A program made the position numbers and the translations under genes. Below, piece after piece: positions 7,424 to 16,136 of a stretch of DNA of 24,167 nucleotides. The notes below the pieces were generated by a model. It worked only from the letters and a program-made list of their open reading frames with translations, was not told the origin of the DNA and did no database searches. Each line of letters starts with the position of its first letter. Position 1 is the first letter of the stretch. This DNA is from CAVZLD01 sp964522605 (GTDB taxonomy: Bacteria; Planctomycetota; Planctomycetia; Pirellulales; Pirellulaceae): contig CAZFWV010000070.1 of the NCBI GenBank assembly GCA_964522605.1, positions 1 through 24,167 on the forward strand. The letters run 5' to 3'.

Positions 7424-8178
7424 GAGTCATTTCCCGACGGTCTGTCGTCGAAATCCGGGTCCGGCGCCGAGGCGTCGGCGCAGTAGGCCACCGGGTCTTC
7501 ACATCCATTTTCCGCAAAGCCTCGCCGTCGCAGGAGGCACGCATCACAGTGGCCGCAGGCCCGCCCGTCCGGTGCGGGGTCGTAGCAACTCGTTGTCCAG
7601 CGATAATCCACTCCGAGATCGAGTCCCGTTCGAATGATCTGGGCCTTGGTCATGTGGATCAGCGGGGTATGGATACGAATCTCCGGTCCTTCGATGCCGA
7701 CCTTGGTCGCTAGGTTCGCCAGCTTCTGAAAGGCTTGAATGAATTCGGGACGGCAATCGGGATAGCCACTGTAGTCCAGTGCGTTGACGCCGATGAACAG
7801 GTCGCGGCTGTTCAGGACTTCAGCCCAGGCCAACGCGAGCGACAGGAATACGGTATTCCGGGCCGGAACATACGTCACGGGAATTTCGTTGCCGATCTGC
7901 TCGGCGCAGTCGTGCTTGGGAACCGGCAATTCGGTGGTCAAGGCGGAACCGCCGAACTGTCGGAGATCGATCTCCACAATCCGGTGTTCCACGGCGTCCA
8001 GATGTTTTGCGATCCGTCTTGCGGCTTCGATCTCCAATTCATGACGCTGGCCGTAGCGGACTGTCAGTGCGTAGGTCTGAAAACCATCGCGTCGAGCCCA
8101 GGCAAGTACGGTTGTCGAATCGAGACCGCCGCTGAGCAGAACGACGGCCTTGCGGGATGCGTGCATGGCAGATGTCAT
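7420..8178 (-). CDS. queC: 7-cyano-7-deazaguanine synthase
   Basis: QueC converts 7-carboxy-7-deazaguanine to preQ0 using ATP and ammonia, in the cytoplasmic pathway to queuosine in tRNA. The 252-residue protein has the PP-loop SGGLDS at 16-21, and the family words VPARNTVFLSLALAWAE and VNALDYSGYPDCRPEF. The zinc site is C198, C208, C211 and C214 (SCYDP then CGHCDAC). All catalytic features are intact. Two close starts are possible (ATG at 8178 or 8166), and neither has a good ribosome-binding site. It overlaps plsC by four bases. No queD, queE or queF is in the window, so the rest of the pathway must be elsewhere. Confidence 0.96.
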   Translation of the reverse strand: MTSAMHASRKAVVLLSGGLDSTTVLAWARRDGFQTYALTVRYGQRHELEIEAARRIAKHLDAVEHRIVEIDLRQFGGSALTTELPVPKHDCAEQIGNEIPVTYVPARNTVFLSLALAWAEVLNSRDLFIGVNALDYSGYPDCRPEFIQAFQKLANLATKVGIEGPEIRIHTPLIHMTKAQIIRTGLDLGVDYRWTTSCYDPAPDGRACGHCDACLLRRRGFAENGCEDPVAYCADASAPDPDFDDRPSGNDS

Positions 8179-8327
8179 AGACAGGCTGGAGGCAGCACGA
8201 TCCTCTCAATCCGGAGAACCGCTCAAATCGTCAAACTCTTCCTAAAGATCCTATTCCGACTCGGTCGAAATGGGAGGTGTGACCTGGAAGGCCTTGTCTC
8301 ACCATGCCTCGCGGGAGGATCCGGTTG

Positions 8328-8768
8328 ATGCGAAACGCCCTGGCCGTTGCTGGCTCGATCGTGTTGCTGTCCACGATGGGCTGTGCCATGTGCGCCAGCC
8401 CGCACGACTACAGTTATGCCGCTTTTGGTGGCAAAGTGCAACGAACGAATCGGGCTTGTGGCCGGATCGGATCGATCCTTGATCCCGCGGCGCAACCCTA
8501 CGCGTTGGCGTCGTTCGAGACCATCGTATCGCCGCCGCCGTCTGATGAACAGATCTTGGATCCCTCCTGGGGACCTGGGTACGAAGGCGAGATCCTCGAA
8601 GGTGCCGAGAGCGACCCGTCCATCCTCGAAGACGACGAGCTCTTACCACCGCCTTTCGAAAGCGGGGAGCCGGCTGATGCGGTACCATGGGAGTCCTTAC
8701 CTACGCCGTCGGAGTTGGACCCGGGGGCACCGTTGCCGGACATGGACGTAGCGCCGGGCGGTTATTGA
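8328..8768 (+). CDS. Small predicted lipoprotein, planctomycete type
   Basis: The start is ATG at 8328 with GGGAGG 9 nt upstream. The 146-residue product begins MRNALAVAGSIVLLSTMGC, a signal peptide with probable lipidated C19 (the -3 position is T rather than the usual L). The following SPHDYSYAAFGGKVQR stretch and the RTNRACGRIGSILDP segment resemble a short secreted family I associate with planctomycetes. That is recollection, not a search. The second half is acidic and Pro-rich with no fold I recognise. The frame also extends upstream to 8304, but the later ATG gives the better signal peptide. It lies 19 bp before the transporter-peptidase gene on the same strand, so the two may be cotranscribed. 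Function unknown. Confidence 0.75.
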   Translation: MRNALAVAGSIVLLSTMGCAMCASPHDYSYAAFGGKVQRTNRACGRIGSILDPAAQPYALASFETIVSPPPSDEQILDPSWGPGYEGEILEGAESDPSILEDDELLPPPFESGEPADAVPWESLPTPSELDPGAPLPDMDVAPGGY

Positions 8769-8787
8769 CCGCTGTTCCGAGGTCACG

Positions 8788-11139
8788 ATGAGTCAGTCTT
8801 CGCTCGGGGATCCAGCACGCGCGTCGGGAGCCTCGCCCGGGATGATCGCTCCCGACACCGTGGGAGCCATGCTCCGCCAAGTTGGCCCGGGCCTGATTAT
8901 CACGGCGGCCATCGTTGGGTCCGGCGAACTGATTGTCACGACCAAGCTGGGTGCCGACGTTGGGTTCGTCCTGCTGTGGTTCATCATTCTCGGCTGTCTG
9001 CTCAAAGTCTTTGTGCAGATCGAACTGGGCCGATATGCCCTATCCCGCGGCCGAACAACACTGCAGGCCATGGATTCTCTTCCCGGTCCACGATTTCTGG
9101 CGGGTTGGATGGTCTACATCTGGCTCTTCATGTTCGTCGCCACGTTCTTCCAGTTGGCGGGAATCGTGGGCACGATCGCGGGCGTCTTTCGATTGGGCGG
9201 ATCCCATTGGAGTGAAACGACCTGGGCGGTCCTGATCACGCTGAGTTGTGCGCTGTTGTTGGCCTTCGGTCGGTACCGAACGATCGAGCGGGTCTCGACG
9301 ATCATGGTCGGACTGTTCACGCTGTTCACGATCTTTGCCGTCGGCGCCCTGTGGTGGACCGACTACGCGATCGAACTGAAGGATCTCGTCAACGGGTTTC
9401 GGTTCCAACTGCCCGAGAAATTCACCACTGCATTGGCGGCCTTCGGCATCATCGGTGTGGGCGCCTCGGAGCTGATCTACTATCCGTATTGGTGTTTGGA
9501 AAAAGGCTATGCCCGGCACGTTGGTCCGAACGACGGTTCCGCCGCCTGGGTGGAGCGGGCGCGCGGTTGGATGCGCGTTCTGCAGATGGATGCCTGGCTG
9601 TCGATGGTGGTCTACACCGGGGCGACGGTCGCCTTCTACTGCCTGGGAGCCGCGGTCCTGCATGATCGGGCGATTCAGGTGACGGACACCGAACTTGTCT
9701 CCAGTCTCTCCCAGATGTACAGCGCCTCGTTCGGGCAACTGGGCCTCTGGGTGTTCCTGATTGGCGCCTTTGTCGTGCTCTATTCGACCGTCTTCATCGC
9801 GACCGCCTCGAACGGTCGACTGATGGCGGATGCACTCTGTCTGTTCCGCCTCGCTCGTCCCTCCCATGATCTGGATCATGCGCGCCTTGTGCGGATCTCG
9901 TGTGTGCTCTTACCCGTGTTGTATCTGCTGCTGTACCTGCTGGTCGGACAGCCTTTGACTTTGGTCTTAGTGGGTGCTCTGGCGCAAGCGATCATGTTGC
10001 CGCTGCTGTGCCTGGCAGCCTTGTACTTTCACTACCGGCAGACCGAGCCGGCTTTGAAAACGGGTTCGCTCTGGACCGCCCTGTTGTGGCTTGCGTGCGT
10101 GCTGATGTCGACCACCGGCGTCTACGAGTTGATGACACGACTACCGTCGTCTGGGTCGCTGGCTGTTCGCCCGACCGGATTGCAGCCGGGCGACACGATT
10201 ATGTTTGTCGCACCAGCGCGCGGCGTGGATCGTACCGCCGTGGAGCGGGCGCGCGAGCGGCTCGAGGCACTCGGGTTTCGTGTTGTGCTACCCGACAACT
10301 TGGATCGCCGTCGCGGCTATCTGGCGGGGAGCGATCAGGAGCGGGCCGACGAGCTGATGGAGGCCTTCCGTCGCGAAGATGTCGATGCGGTCTTTCCCTT
10401 CACGGGCGGGTATGGAACAACACGACTGCTCGATCGCCTGGATTTCGGTCAGATCGCCGCCCACCCGAAGATCCTGATCGGTTTCAGCGATATCACGGGG
10501 TTGCACCTGGCCATCGCCTCAAAAACGAACCTGGTCACCTTCCACACACCGAATCCCGACACCGGGCTGGGACGTCCTGAGGGCATGGATCCTTTCGCCG
10601 AACGATTCTTTTGGCGCTGCTTGCGAGCGGATCAGAATCAAGACCCCAGCGGTTTCGTCTACGAGGTTCCCGACGCGCAACAACCGCTCCTTGGCCTTCG
10701 TCCAGGAATCGCGCGAGGACGACTGATTGGCGGGAATCTCTCCCTCGTTTGTGCGCTGATGGGGACTCCCTACGAAATCCAGACGCAGGGACGCGTGCTG
10801 TTCTTGGAAGATGTCCACGAGGCCCCCTATCGGATCGATCGTTACCTGAGCCAGCTCCGGTTGGCCGGGAAGCTTGAATCACCCGCCGCCGTGATCCTGG
10901 GGCAATTCACCGAGGCGGATCCGAGTCCGAACGAGGACAGTCTGACCGTGCGGGAAGTCCTGAACGATTATTTTGGCACAGCGCCCTATCCGGTCGTTGC
11001 GAATTTTCCCGCCGGCCACGTGGCGGCGAATGCTACGTTGCCGATCGGCGTGGAGATGGAAGTCGACGTTCAGGGCGAGATGCCTCAGGTTCGCGTGCTG
11101 GAAAACCCAGTCCGTTCCCCGCCTGTTTCGCGCCGCTGA
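8788..11139 (+). CDS. Nramp-like transporter fused to S66 LD-carboxypeptidase
   Basis: This is one uninterrupted 783-residue frame. Residues about 30-450 form 11 hydrophobic segments with Nramp-family words: TM1 GPGLIITAAIVGSGELIVTT (34-52 region) and TM6 GVGASELIYYPYWCLEKGYAR (about 223-243). The usual metal-binding motifs (DPGN in TM1, MPH in TM6) are replaced. Residues about 461-775 are a full S66 peptidase: nucleophile S567 (IGFSDIT), E674 (FLEDVHEAPYRIDR) and H744 (PAGH) form the expected triad. S66 enzymes remove the terminal D-Ala from tetrapeptide stems, or inactivate microcin C-type compounds (MccF). With 11 spans and an inside N-terminus, the peptidase would face the periplasm (inference). 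The linker (about 450-461) is short. The start is ATG at 8788 after GAGGTCACG. Confidence 0.88.
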   Translation: MSQSSLGDPARASGASPGMIAPDTVGAMLRQVGPGLIITAAIVGSGELIVTTKLGADVGFVLLWFIILGCLLKVFVQIELGRYALSRGRTTLQAMDSLPGPRFLAGWMVYIWLFMFVATFFQLAGIVGTIAGVFRLGGSHWSETTWAVLITLSCALLLAFGRYRTIERVSTIMVGLFTLFTIFAVGALWWTDYAIELKDLVNGFRFQLPEKFTTALAAFGIIGVGASELIYYPYWCLEKGYARHVGPNDGSAAWVERARGWMRVLQMDAWLSMVVYTGATVAFYCLGAAVLHDRAIQVTDTELVSSLSQMYSASFGQLGLWVFLIGAFVVLYSTVFIATASNGRLMADALCLFRLARPSHDLDHARLVRISCVLLPVLYLLLYLLVGQPLTLVLVGALAQAIMLPLLCLAALYFHYRQTEPALKTGSLWTALLWLACVLMSTTGVYELMTRLPSSGSLAVRPTGLQPGDTIMFVAPARGVDRTAVERARERLEALGFRVVLPDNLDRRRGYLAGSDQERADELMEAFRREDVDAVFPFTGGYGTTRLLDRLDFGQIAAHPKILIGFSDITGLHLAIASKTNLVTFHTPNPDTGLGRPEGMDPFAERFFWRCLRADQNQDPSGFVYEVPDAQQPLLGLRPGIARGRLIGGNLSLVCALMGTPYEIQTQGRVLFLEDVHEAPYRIDRYLSQLRLAGKLESPAAVILGQFTEADPSPNEDSLTVREVLNDYFGTAPYPVVANFPAGHVAANATLPIGVEMEVDVQGEMPQVRVLENPVRSPPVSRR

Positions 11140-11198
11140 TGTCAAGCCCGAGGCCGACGATGACGAGTTGGCCTACGGAAGACTTGGCGGGCGTGCAC

Positions 11199-11399
11199 TC
11201 AATCCTGGTGATCGGCTGGACGCAGTTCTTCTGCCCCTACGAGTTTTCCGACGAGCTGCACGGGGTCATGGATCAGGACCGGCAGATGTTGGGGACAGAT
11301 CCACAATCGCTGTCCCCGGTAGTCCAAGACCACCAACGGCGTCGCTTGGTCATCTCGGCCACAGGCCAGACAGCGTTTTTCAGGGATTGCCTCAGCCAT
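11199..11399 (-). CDS. Small CxxC/CxxH putative zinc-binding protein
   Basis: The 66-residue product has C10-LA-C13-G near the start and C35-PQ-H38 in the middle, a layout fitting a single zinc-ribbon-like site. The middle and end (ICPQHLPVLIHDP and LVGKLVGAEEL) match a short hypothetical protein I associate with planctomycetes. That is from memory and needs a search. No signal peptide or membrane segment is visible, so it is probably cytoplasmic. The start is ATG at 11399 with GCGAGG-like purines upstream. It is convergent with the transporter-peptidase gene (59 bp apart). Overlapping longer frames on the other strand are shadows. Its function is unknown. Confidence 0.75.
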   Translation of the reverse strand: MAEAIPEKRCLACGRDDQATPLVVLDYRGQRLWICPQHLPVLIHDPVQLVGKLVGAEELRPADHQD

Positions 11400-11883
<484 letters not shown>

Positions 11884-13110
11884 ATGAGCACCGGTTTCGA
11901 CGCCTATCCGGCCCATCCATCCAGCTCGGTCGAACCACCTGCCCTCGGTCAGCGTTCTGAGACGCCTCTACATCCGTCGTCTTCGGCAACGCGGGACCGT
12001 TTGCAGCGGGTTCTGCATTTGATCAATGGCGAGCATTATGCAGGCGCCGAACGGGTCCAGGATCTCCTGGCCGCATGCCTCCCGCGGTTTGGCTACGAAG
12101 TTGGCTTTGCCTGTGTGAAACCGGGAGTCTTTCCCGAGAGCCGCAGCGCGCATCACATCCCGCTGTATCGAGTCCCAATGCAGTCCCGCTTTGATCTGCG
12201 CTCGATCGGTCGATTGTGTCAGATCGTGGACGAGGGCGGGTATACGCTGATTCATGCGCACACACCCAGGACGGCAATCGTCGGCCGATTGTTGGCTGCG
12301 CGGCGGGGCTTGCCGATGGTCTATCATGTCCACAGTCCGGCTGCTCGAGATTCCACACGACCGTGGATCAACAACCTGAATGCGATGGTCGAACGGCTCA
12401 GCTTGCCGCGTACGGTGCACCTGATCGCGGTGTCTCAGAGTCTGGCGAATCACATGCGGCGCGAAGGTTTTAATCGGCACCCGATCACCGTTGTCGAAAA
12501 CGGGGTCCCTGTCGTATCGCCTCAGCCCGAACGCGGCACGCCTCAAGGGACCTGGACTTTGGGCACGATTGCTCTGTTCCGTCCGCGGAAAGGAATTGAA
12601 GTGCTGTTGGAGGCCCTCTCGATTCTGCGCGATCAGTCCTTCGACGTGCGGCTGCGCGCCGTGGGCGGTTTTGCCAATCCGAGCTACCAACAACAGGTGC
12701 TGCACCGCGCCAGGCAGTTGGGAGTCGATTCCATCGTGGATTGGGTGGGGTTCCAACTGGACATCAACAATCAGCTCCGGCAGATGGACCTGTTCGTGCT
12801 CCCCAGCCTGTTCGGTGAGGGGTTGCCGATGGTGGTGCTGGAAGCGATGGCGACGGGAGTCCCGGTGATTGCGACCGATGTCGAAGGGGTTCCCGAAGCG
12901 GTTCGTGATGGTCTTGAAGGGCGAATCGTTCCCGCGAGCGATCCGCAGGCTTTGGCGAGGGCGGTGGCGGAGTTGATCAAAGAACCTGGCGAATGGCCGA
13001 CGTTCCGTCGAAACGCCATTTCGCGACAGATCGCCCACTTTTCTGACGCCAGTATGGCCGCCGGCGTAGCGCGGGTCTACAACGAAGTCCTGCAGTCGGT
13101 TCTCGCCTGA
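11884..13110 (+). CDS. Glycosyltransferase family 4 protein
   Basis: The 408-residue protein has a GT-B fold layout. After a Ser/Pro-rich, probably disordered N-terminus (1-38), the acceptor domain begins at RVLHLINGEHYAGAERV and includes HAHTPRT (124-130). The donor domain contains ENGVPV (205-210), the phosphate-binding RPRKG (233-237), and the EX7E motif E312 to E320 in GEGLPMVVLEAMATGVPVIAT. These features support a retaining transferase using a nucleotide-sugar donor, acting at the cytoplasmic face of the membrane in exopolysaccharide, lipopolysaccharide or glycolipid synthesis. It stands alone here, with no other polysaccharide genes, so donor and acceptor cannot be assigned. The start is ATG at 11884 without a clear Shine-Dalgarno sequence. 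Confidence 0.9.
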   Translation: MSTGFDAYPAHPSSSVEPPALGQRSETPLHPSSSATRDRLQRVLHLINGEHYAGAERVQDLLAACLPRFGYEVGFACVKPGVFPESRSAHHIPLYRVPMQSRFDLRSIGRLCQIVDEGGYTLIHAHTPRTAIVGRLLAARRGLPMVYHVHSPAARDSTRPWINNLNAMVERLSLPRTVHLIAVSQSLANHMRREGFNRHPITVVENGVPVVSPQPERGTPQGTWTLGTIALFRPRKGIEVLLEALSILRDQSFDVRLRAVGGFANPSYQQQVLHRARQLGVDSIVDWVGFQLDINNQLRQMDLFVLPSLFGEGLPMVVLEAMATGVPVIATDVEGVPEAVRDGLEGRIVPASDPQALARAVAELIKEPGEWPTFRRNAISRQIAHFSDASMAAGVARVYNEVLQSVLA

Positions 13111-13196
13111 TCGGTCGCGATGCCCGTGTCCCGGGCGATCGGATCTTGGCATAATTGGGGAGGATGCGGACGACCACGGAGGAAAGGGAGCGACGG

Positions 13197-16136
13197 GTGT
13201 CGATCGAAAGGATTTTTCTCGGCTGGAACCGACCGGCTCTTCCGGCGGCTGTCGAATATCTCCGCGAGCGGTTTCGGCAGGGCGAACGGTGGGATCTCGA
13301 CCGTCTTGTGATTGTGCTGCCCGGTGGTCGGGCAGGGCGACGTCTTCGCGAGCTGTTGCTGGCTGCGGCGGAAGCCGAGCGAGTGACCCTGTTTCCCCCA
13401 CGGATTACAACGGTCGGGCAGTTGCCCGAATTGTTGTACGACCGCAAGCTGCCCTTTGCCTCGACGCTCGTTCAGCAATTGGCCTGGGCATCGGCGATCC
13501 GGCAAATCGCGCCGGAAGTGCTCGCTCGGTTTCTGACCGAGGTTCCGCGTGACGAACAGGACCCGCAATGGCTCGAACTCGGAACCTTGCTCTGGCGACA
13601 ACATCGCGAGTTGGCGGGCGACGGATTGGACTTTGAGCAAGTGGCCCGTCGCGGTGCCAAGCTTGACGCGTTTCGCGAAGCCGCCCGCTGGAGCGCGTTG
13701 GCTGAAGTTCAGCGGAAGTACCTCCAGATCCTGGACGGTCTTGGATTGTGGGATCGCCAGACGGCTCGCCTGTACGCGATCGAACATCGGGAATGTCACA
13801 CGCACGATCAATTGTTGCTGATCGGCGCCGTGGACATGAATCAATCGCTGCGACAGATGCTCGATCAGGTCCACCGTCAGGTGACCGTGCTGATTCAGGC
13901 GGATCCTTCGATGGCCGACGATTTTGACGAACACGGTTGCGTTCGTCCCGATCGGTGGCAGGCGGCGACGATTCCGCTGCATTCGAGTCAGATCCAGCAG
14001 GTGGACGGGCCCGACGATCAATGTCAGGCGGTGGCCGACTGTCTGGCGGAGTGGGCGTCGCGGTACGCGACCGATCAGGTGACGGTTGGCGTTCCCGATG
14101 AGTCGCTCGTACCGCTATTGGAGCAACATTTGCACCGCGCGGGTTGGATCGGTCGTTGGGGGCCGGGACGCACGGTGGAGGCGAGTCGCCCGGTGCGACT
14201 GCTGCGGGCGATTGTCGATTATCTGCAGCAGGATCGTTTCGAGAACCTGGCCGAGTTGGTGCGGCATCCCGACATGACGGCCTGGCTGACTCGCGGCCTG
14301 GATTGGTCGGCGGATTTGCTGATTGCCCTCGATCGATATCAGAACGAGTATCTGCCGCAGCATGCGCGGGGACCGCGGCTGCCGAGTCGAGGCGATTTCC
14401 CGGCCAATGTTCGGGAGGGCGAGGCTCCGGCCGAGCCGGACTCTGTCGCCGTCTTGGCTCGGCAGGAGCCTCGCCCTCCCGATTCTGAAACGAGTTCGAA
14501 GGAAGCGGCCGATCTGGTCCGTGAAGTGGCTCGTTGCGTGTCGCAACTGTTGGATCCGTTGCGCGGCGCCCCGCGCCCCGCGGATCAATGGACCGTGGGG
14601 ATTCTCGACGTCCTGCAGCAGCTTTACGGGGACCAGGTACTGGATCGACACGAGCCGGACCATCGAATGGTGCTCGAGGGCTGCGAGGCGATTCGGGATG
14701 CGATCGTGGCCTTGGAATCGATTCCAGCGGCCGTGCGTCCCGAGGTGACGGCCGATCAGGCGATACTCCTGTCGCTGGAAGAACTCGCGGACCGATTCGT
14801 GCCGCCGCCGCTTCAGGCGGATGCGGTCGAGTTGCTCGGCTGGCTCGAATTGGCTCTCGACGATGCGCCCGCGCTTGTCGTCACGTCGATGAACGAGGGA
14901 GTGGTACCGACGTCCGTCAATTCCGATCTGTTTCTTCCGGATGCGCTCCGTTCTCAATTGGGTGTCGACGACAACGCACGGCGTTACGCGCGGGATGCCT
15001 ACGCGCTGACCGTGTTGACACACACGCGAAGCGATTTGCATCTCGTTCTTGGACGGCGGACGTGGGAGGGCAATCCGTTGGTGCCGAGTCGCCTGTTGCT
15101 GGCGACGGATCCCGACGCGCTGATTCCGCTTGCCCTGCAGTTGTTCGGTCCCGTGGAGCAGCAGGAGGAGGAACCTTGTCCGGCCGAGGTCGAAGGGGAT
15201 CCGGGAATGGAGCAGTCCCTGGTGGTTCCCGGGCCACGACCAACCGACCCAATTCGCGTGCTGAATGTGACCGACCTGAAATCCTACCGAGCCTGTCCCT
15301 ATCGCTTCTATCTTTCGCGGATTCTGCGGTTGGAGACGTTCTCGGACGATGCGGCGGAATTGGATGCGATGGCGTTTGGCGATCTATTGCATCGCGTCTT
15401 GGATGAGTTCGGGCGAGGGCCAACGAAAGACGCCGAAGACGACGAACTGATTGCCCAGTCCCTCGTGCAGCTGCTCAGCGAGTTCGCGGAGGCACGATTT
15501 GGTACGGATCCCGCGCCGGCACTCCGGATCCAGTTGGCCCAGGCAGAACACCGGCTCCGCGCATTTGCCGGGCAACAGGCCGCGTGGCGCCGTCAAGGAT
15601 GGCGAATCGTCCACACCGAGCGAACGGTGACGACGGCCCATACGCCTTGGGATCAGGAGGAACTCCCCGTGCGGTTGCGGGGGCGCATCGATCGCATCGA
15701 CCAGCAGGAGGGAACAGGACGCTGGGCGGTGCTCGACTACAAATCATCAGATCGCGGTGAAGGACCGCGCGCCAGTCATCACCTGCGATCGCGCGGCCGC
15801 GACGTGCAGCCAGAAGACTGGTTCGACTGGCAGTTGCCCCTCTACCGGTACCTGGCCAAAGATGCGGGAGCTTCCTCCGACGAAGGGCTTGTCCTCGGTT
15901 ACGTGGTCTTGCCACGAGATCCGCAAGGCACCGCGTTTGCGCTCGCGGACTGGAGCGATGCGGAACTGAAAACCGCGGATCAGGTCGCCTGCCAAATTGC
16001 CCGAGACATCTACGCGGGACGGTTCTGGCCACCCAACCCGATGCCCGCCTACGGTCCGGACGAATTCTCGGCCATTTGCCAGGATGGCGTTTTTCACCGT
16101 CGGCTGGACGCTGCGGTGGGGGAGGAGGTCCGATGA
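13197..16136 (+). CDS. addB: AddB-like nuclease subunit of a helicase-nuclease
   Basis: The 979-residue protein is the AddB/RecC-like partner for the AddA-like gene that follows, with which it overlaps by ATGA. Its C-terminal RecB-type PD-(D/E)xK nuclease is complete: H732 (GDLLHRVLDEF), D832 (GRIDRID), D847 and K849 (LDYKS), and Q879/Y883 (QLPLY). The N-terminal half is helicase-like but has no GxxGxGKS P-loop near its start (IFLGWNRPALP), so ATP binding there is doubtful. Only C700 (YRACPYRF) and C961 fit the region of the four AddB iron-sulfur cysteines. I chose GTG at 13197 because GGGAG sits 6 nt upstream and SIERIFLGW begins the fold; ATG 13164 or TTG 13155 are alternatives. Residues about 406-428 are encoded by a palindromic insertion. 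Confidence 0.85.
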   Translation: MSIERIFLGWNRPALPAAVEYLRERFRQGERWDLDRLVIVLPGGRAGRRLRELLLAAAEAERVTLFPPRITTVGQLPELLYDRKLPFASTLVQQLAWASAIRQIAPEVLARFLTEVPRDEQDPQWLELGTLLWRQHRELAGDGLDFEQVARRGAKLDAFREAARWSALAEVQRKYLQILDGLGLWDRQTARLYAIEHRECHTHDQLLLIGAVDMNQSLRQMLDQVHRQVTVLIQADPSMADDFDEHGCVRPDRWQAATIPLHSSQIQQVDGPDDQCQAVADCLAEWASRYATDQVTVGVPDESLVPLLEQHLHRAGWIGRWGPGRTVEASRPVRLLRAIVDYLQQDRFENLAELVRHPDMTAWLTRGLDWSADLLIALDRYQNEYLPQHARGPRLPSRGDFPANVREGEAPAEPDSVAVLARQEPRPPDSETSSKEAADLVREVARCVSQLLDPLRGAPRPADQWTVGILDVLQQLYGDQVLDRHEPDHRMVLEGCEAIRDAIVALESIPAAVRPEVTADQAILLSLEELADRFVPPPLQADAVELLGWLELALDDAPALVVTSMNEGVVPTSVNSDLFLPDALRSQLGVDDNARRYARDAYALTVLTHTRSDLHLVLGRRTWEGNPLVPSRLLLATDPDALIPLALQLFGPVEQQEEEPCPAEVEGDPGMEQSLVVPGPRPTDPIRVLNVTDLKSYRACPYRFYLSRILRLETFSDDAAELDAMAFGDLLHRVLDEFGRGPTKDAEDDELIAQSLVQLLSEFAEARFGTDPAPALRIQLAQAEHRLRAFAGQQAAWRRQGWRIVHTERTVTTAHTPWDQEELPVRLRGRIDRIDQQEGTGRWAVLDYKSSDRGEGPRASHHLRSRGRDVQPEDWFDWQLPLYRYLAKDAGASSDEGLVLGYVVLPRDPQGTAFALADWSDAELKTADQVACQIARDIYAGRFWPPNPMPAYGPDEFSAICQDGVFHRRLDAAVGEEVR
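14411..14482. repeat. 72-bp palindromic element in frame inside addB
   Basis: Arms at 14411-14437 and 14456-14482 are 27 bp each, complementary apart from one mismatch, with an 18-base loop. The outer 16-bp core GGGAGGGCGAGGCTCC is perfect. The length is 24 codons, so the reading frame is kept. It is read as REGEAPAEP ... ARQEPRPP. I recall this peptide pair recurring in planctomycete proteins, like Rickettsia palindromic elements, but could not check. Confidence 0.8.
16118..16128 (+). promoter_or_regulatory. Strong ribosome-binding site that fixes the addA start
   Basis: GGGGGAGGAGG sits 4 nt before the ATG at 16133, inside the end of addB. The helicase frame is open further upstream to 16076, but this site and the ATGA overlap make 16133 the likely start. 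Confidence 0.75.

Noticed and set aside
11968..13401. 477-codon minus-strand frame opposite the glycosyltransferase
   Set aside because: It is a shadow of the GT4 gene and the start of addB. The composition is Arg/His/Gln/Pro-rich with no motif.
13077..14021. 314-codon minus-strand frame opposite addB
   Set aside because: It is a shadow of addB with no domain signature or credible start site.
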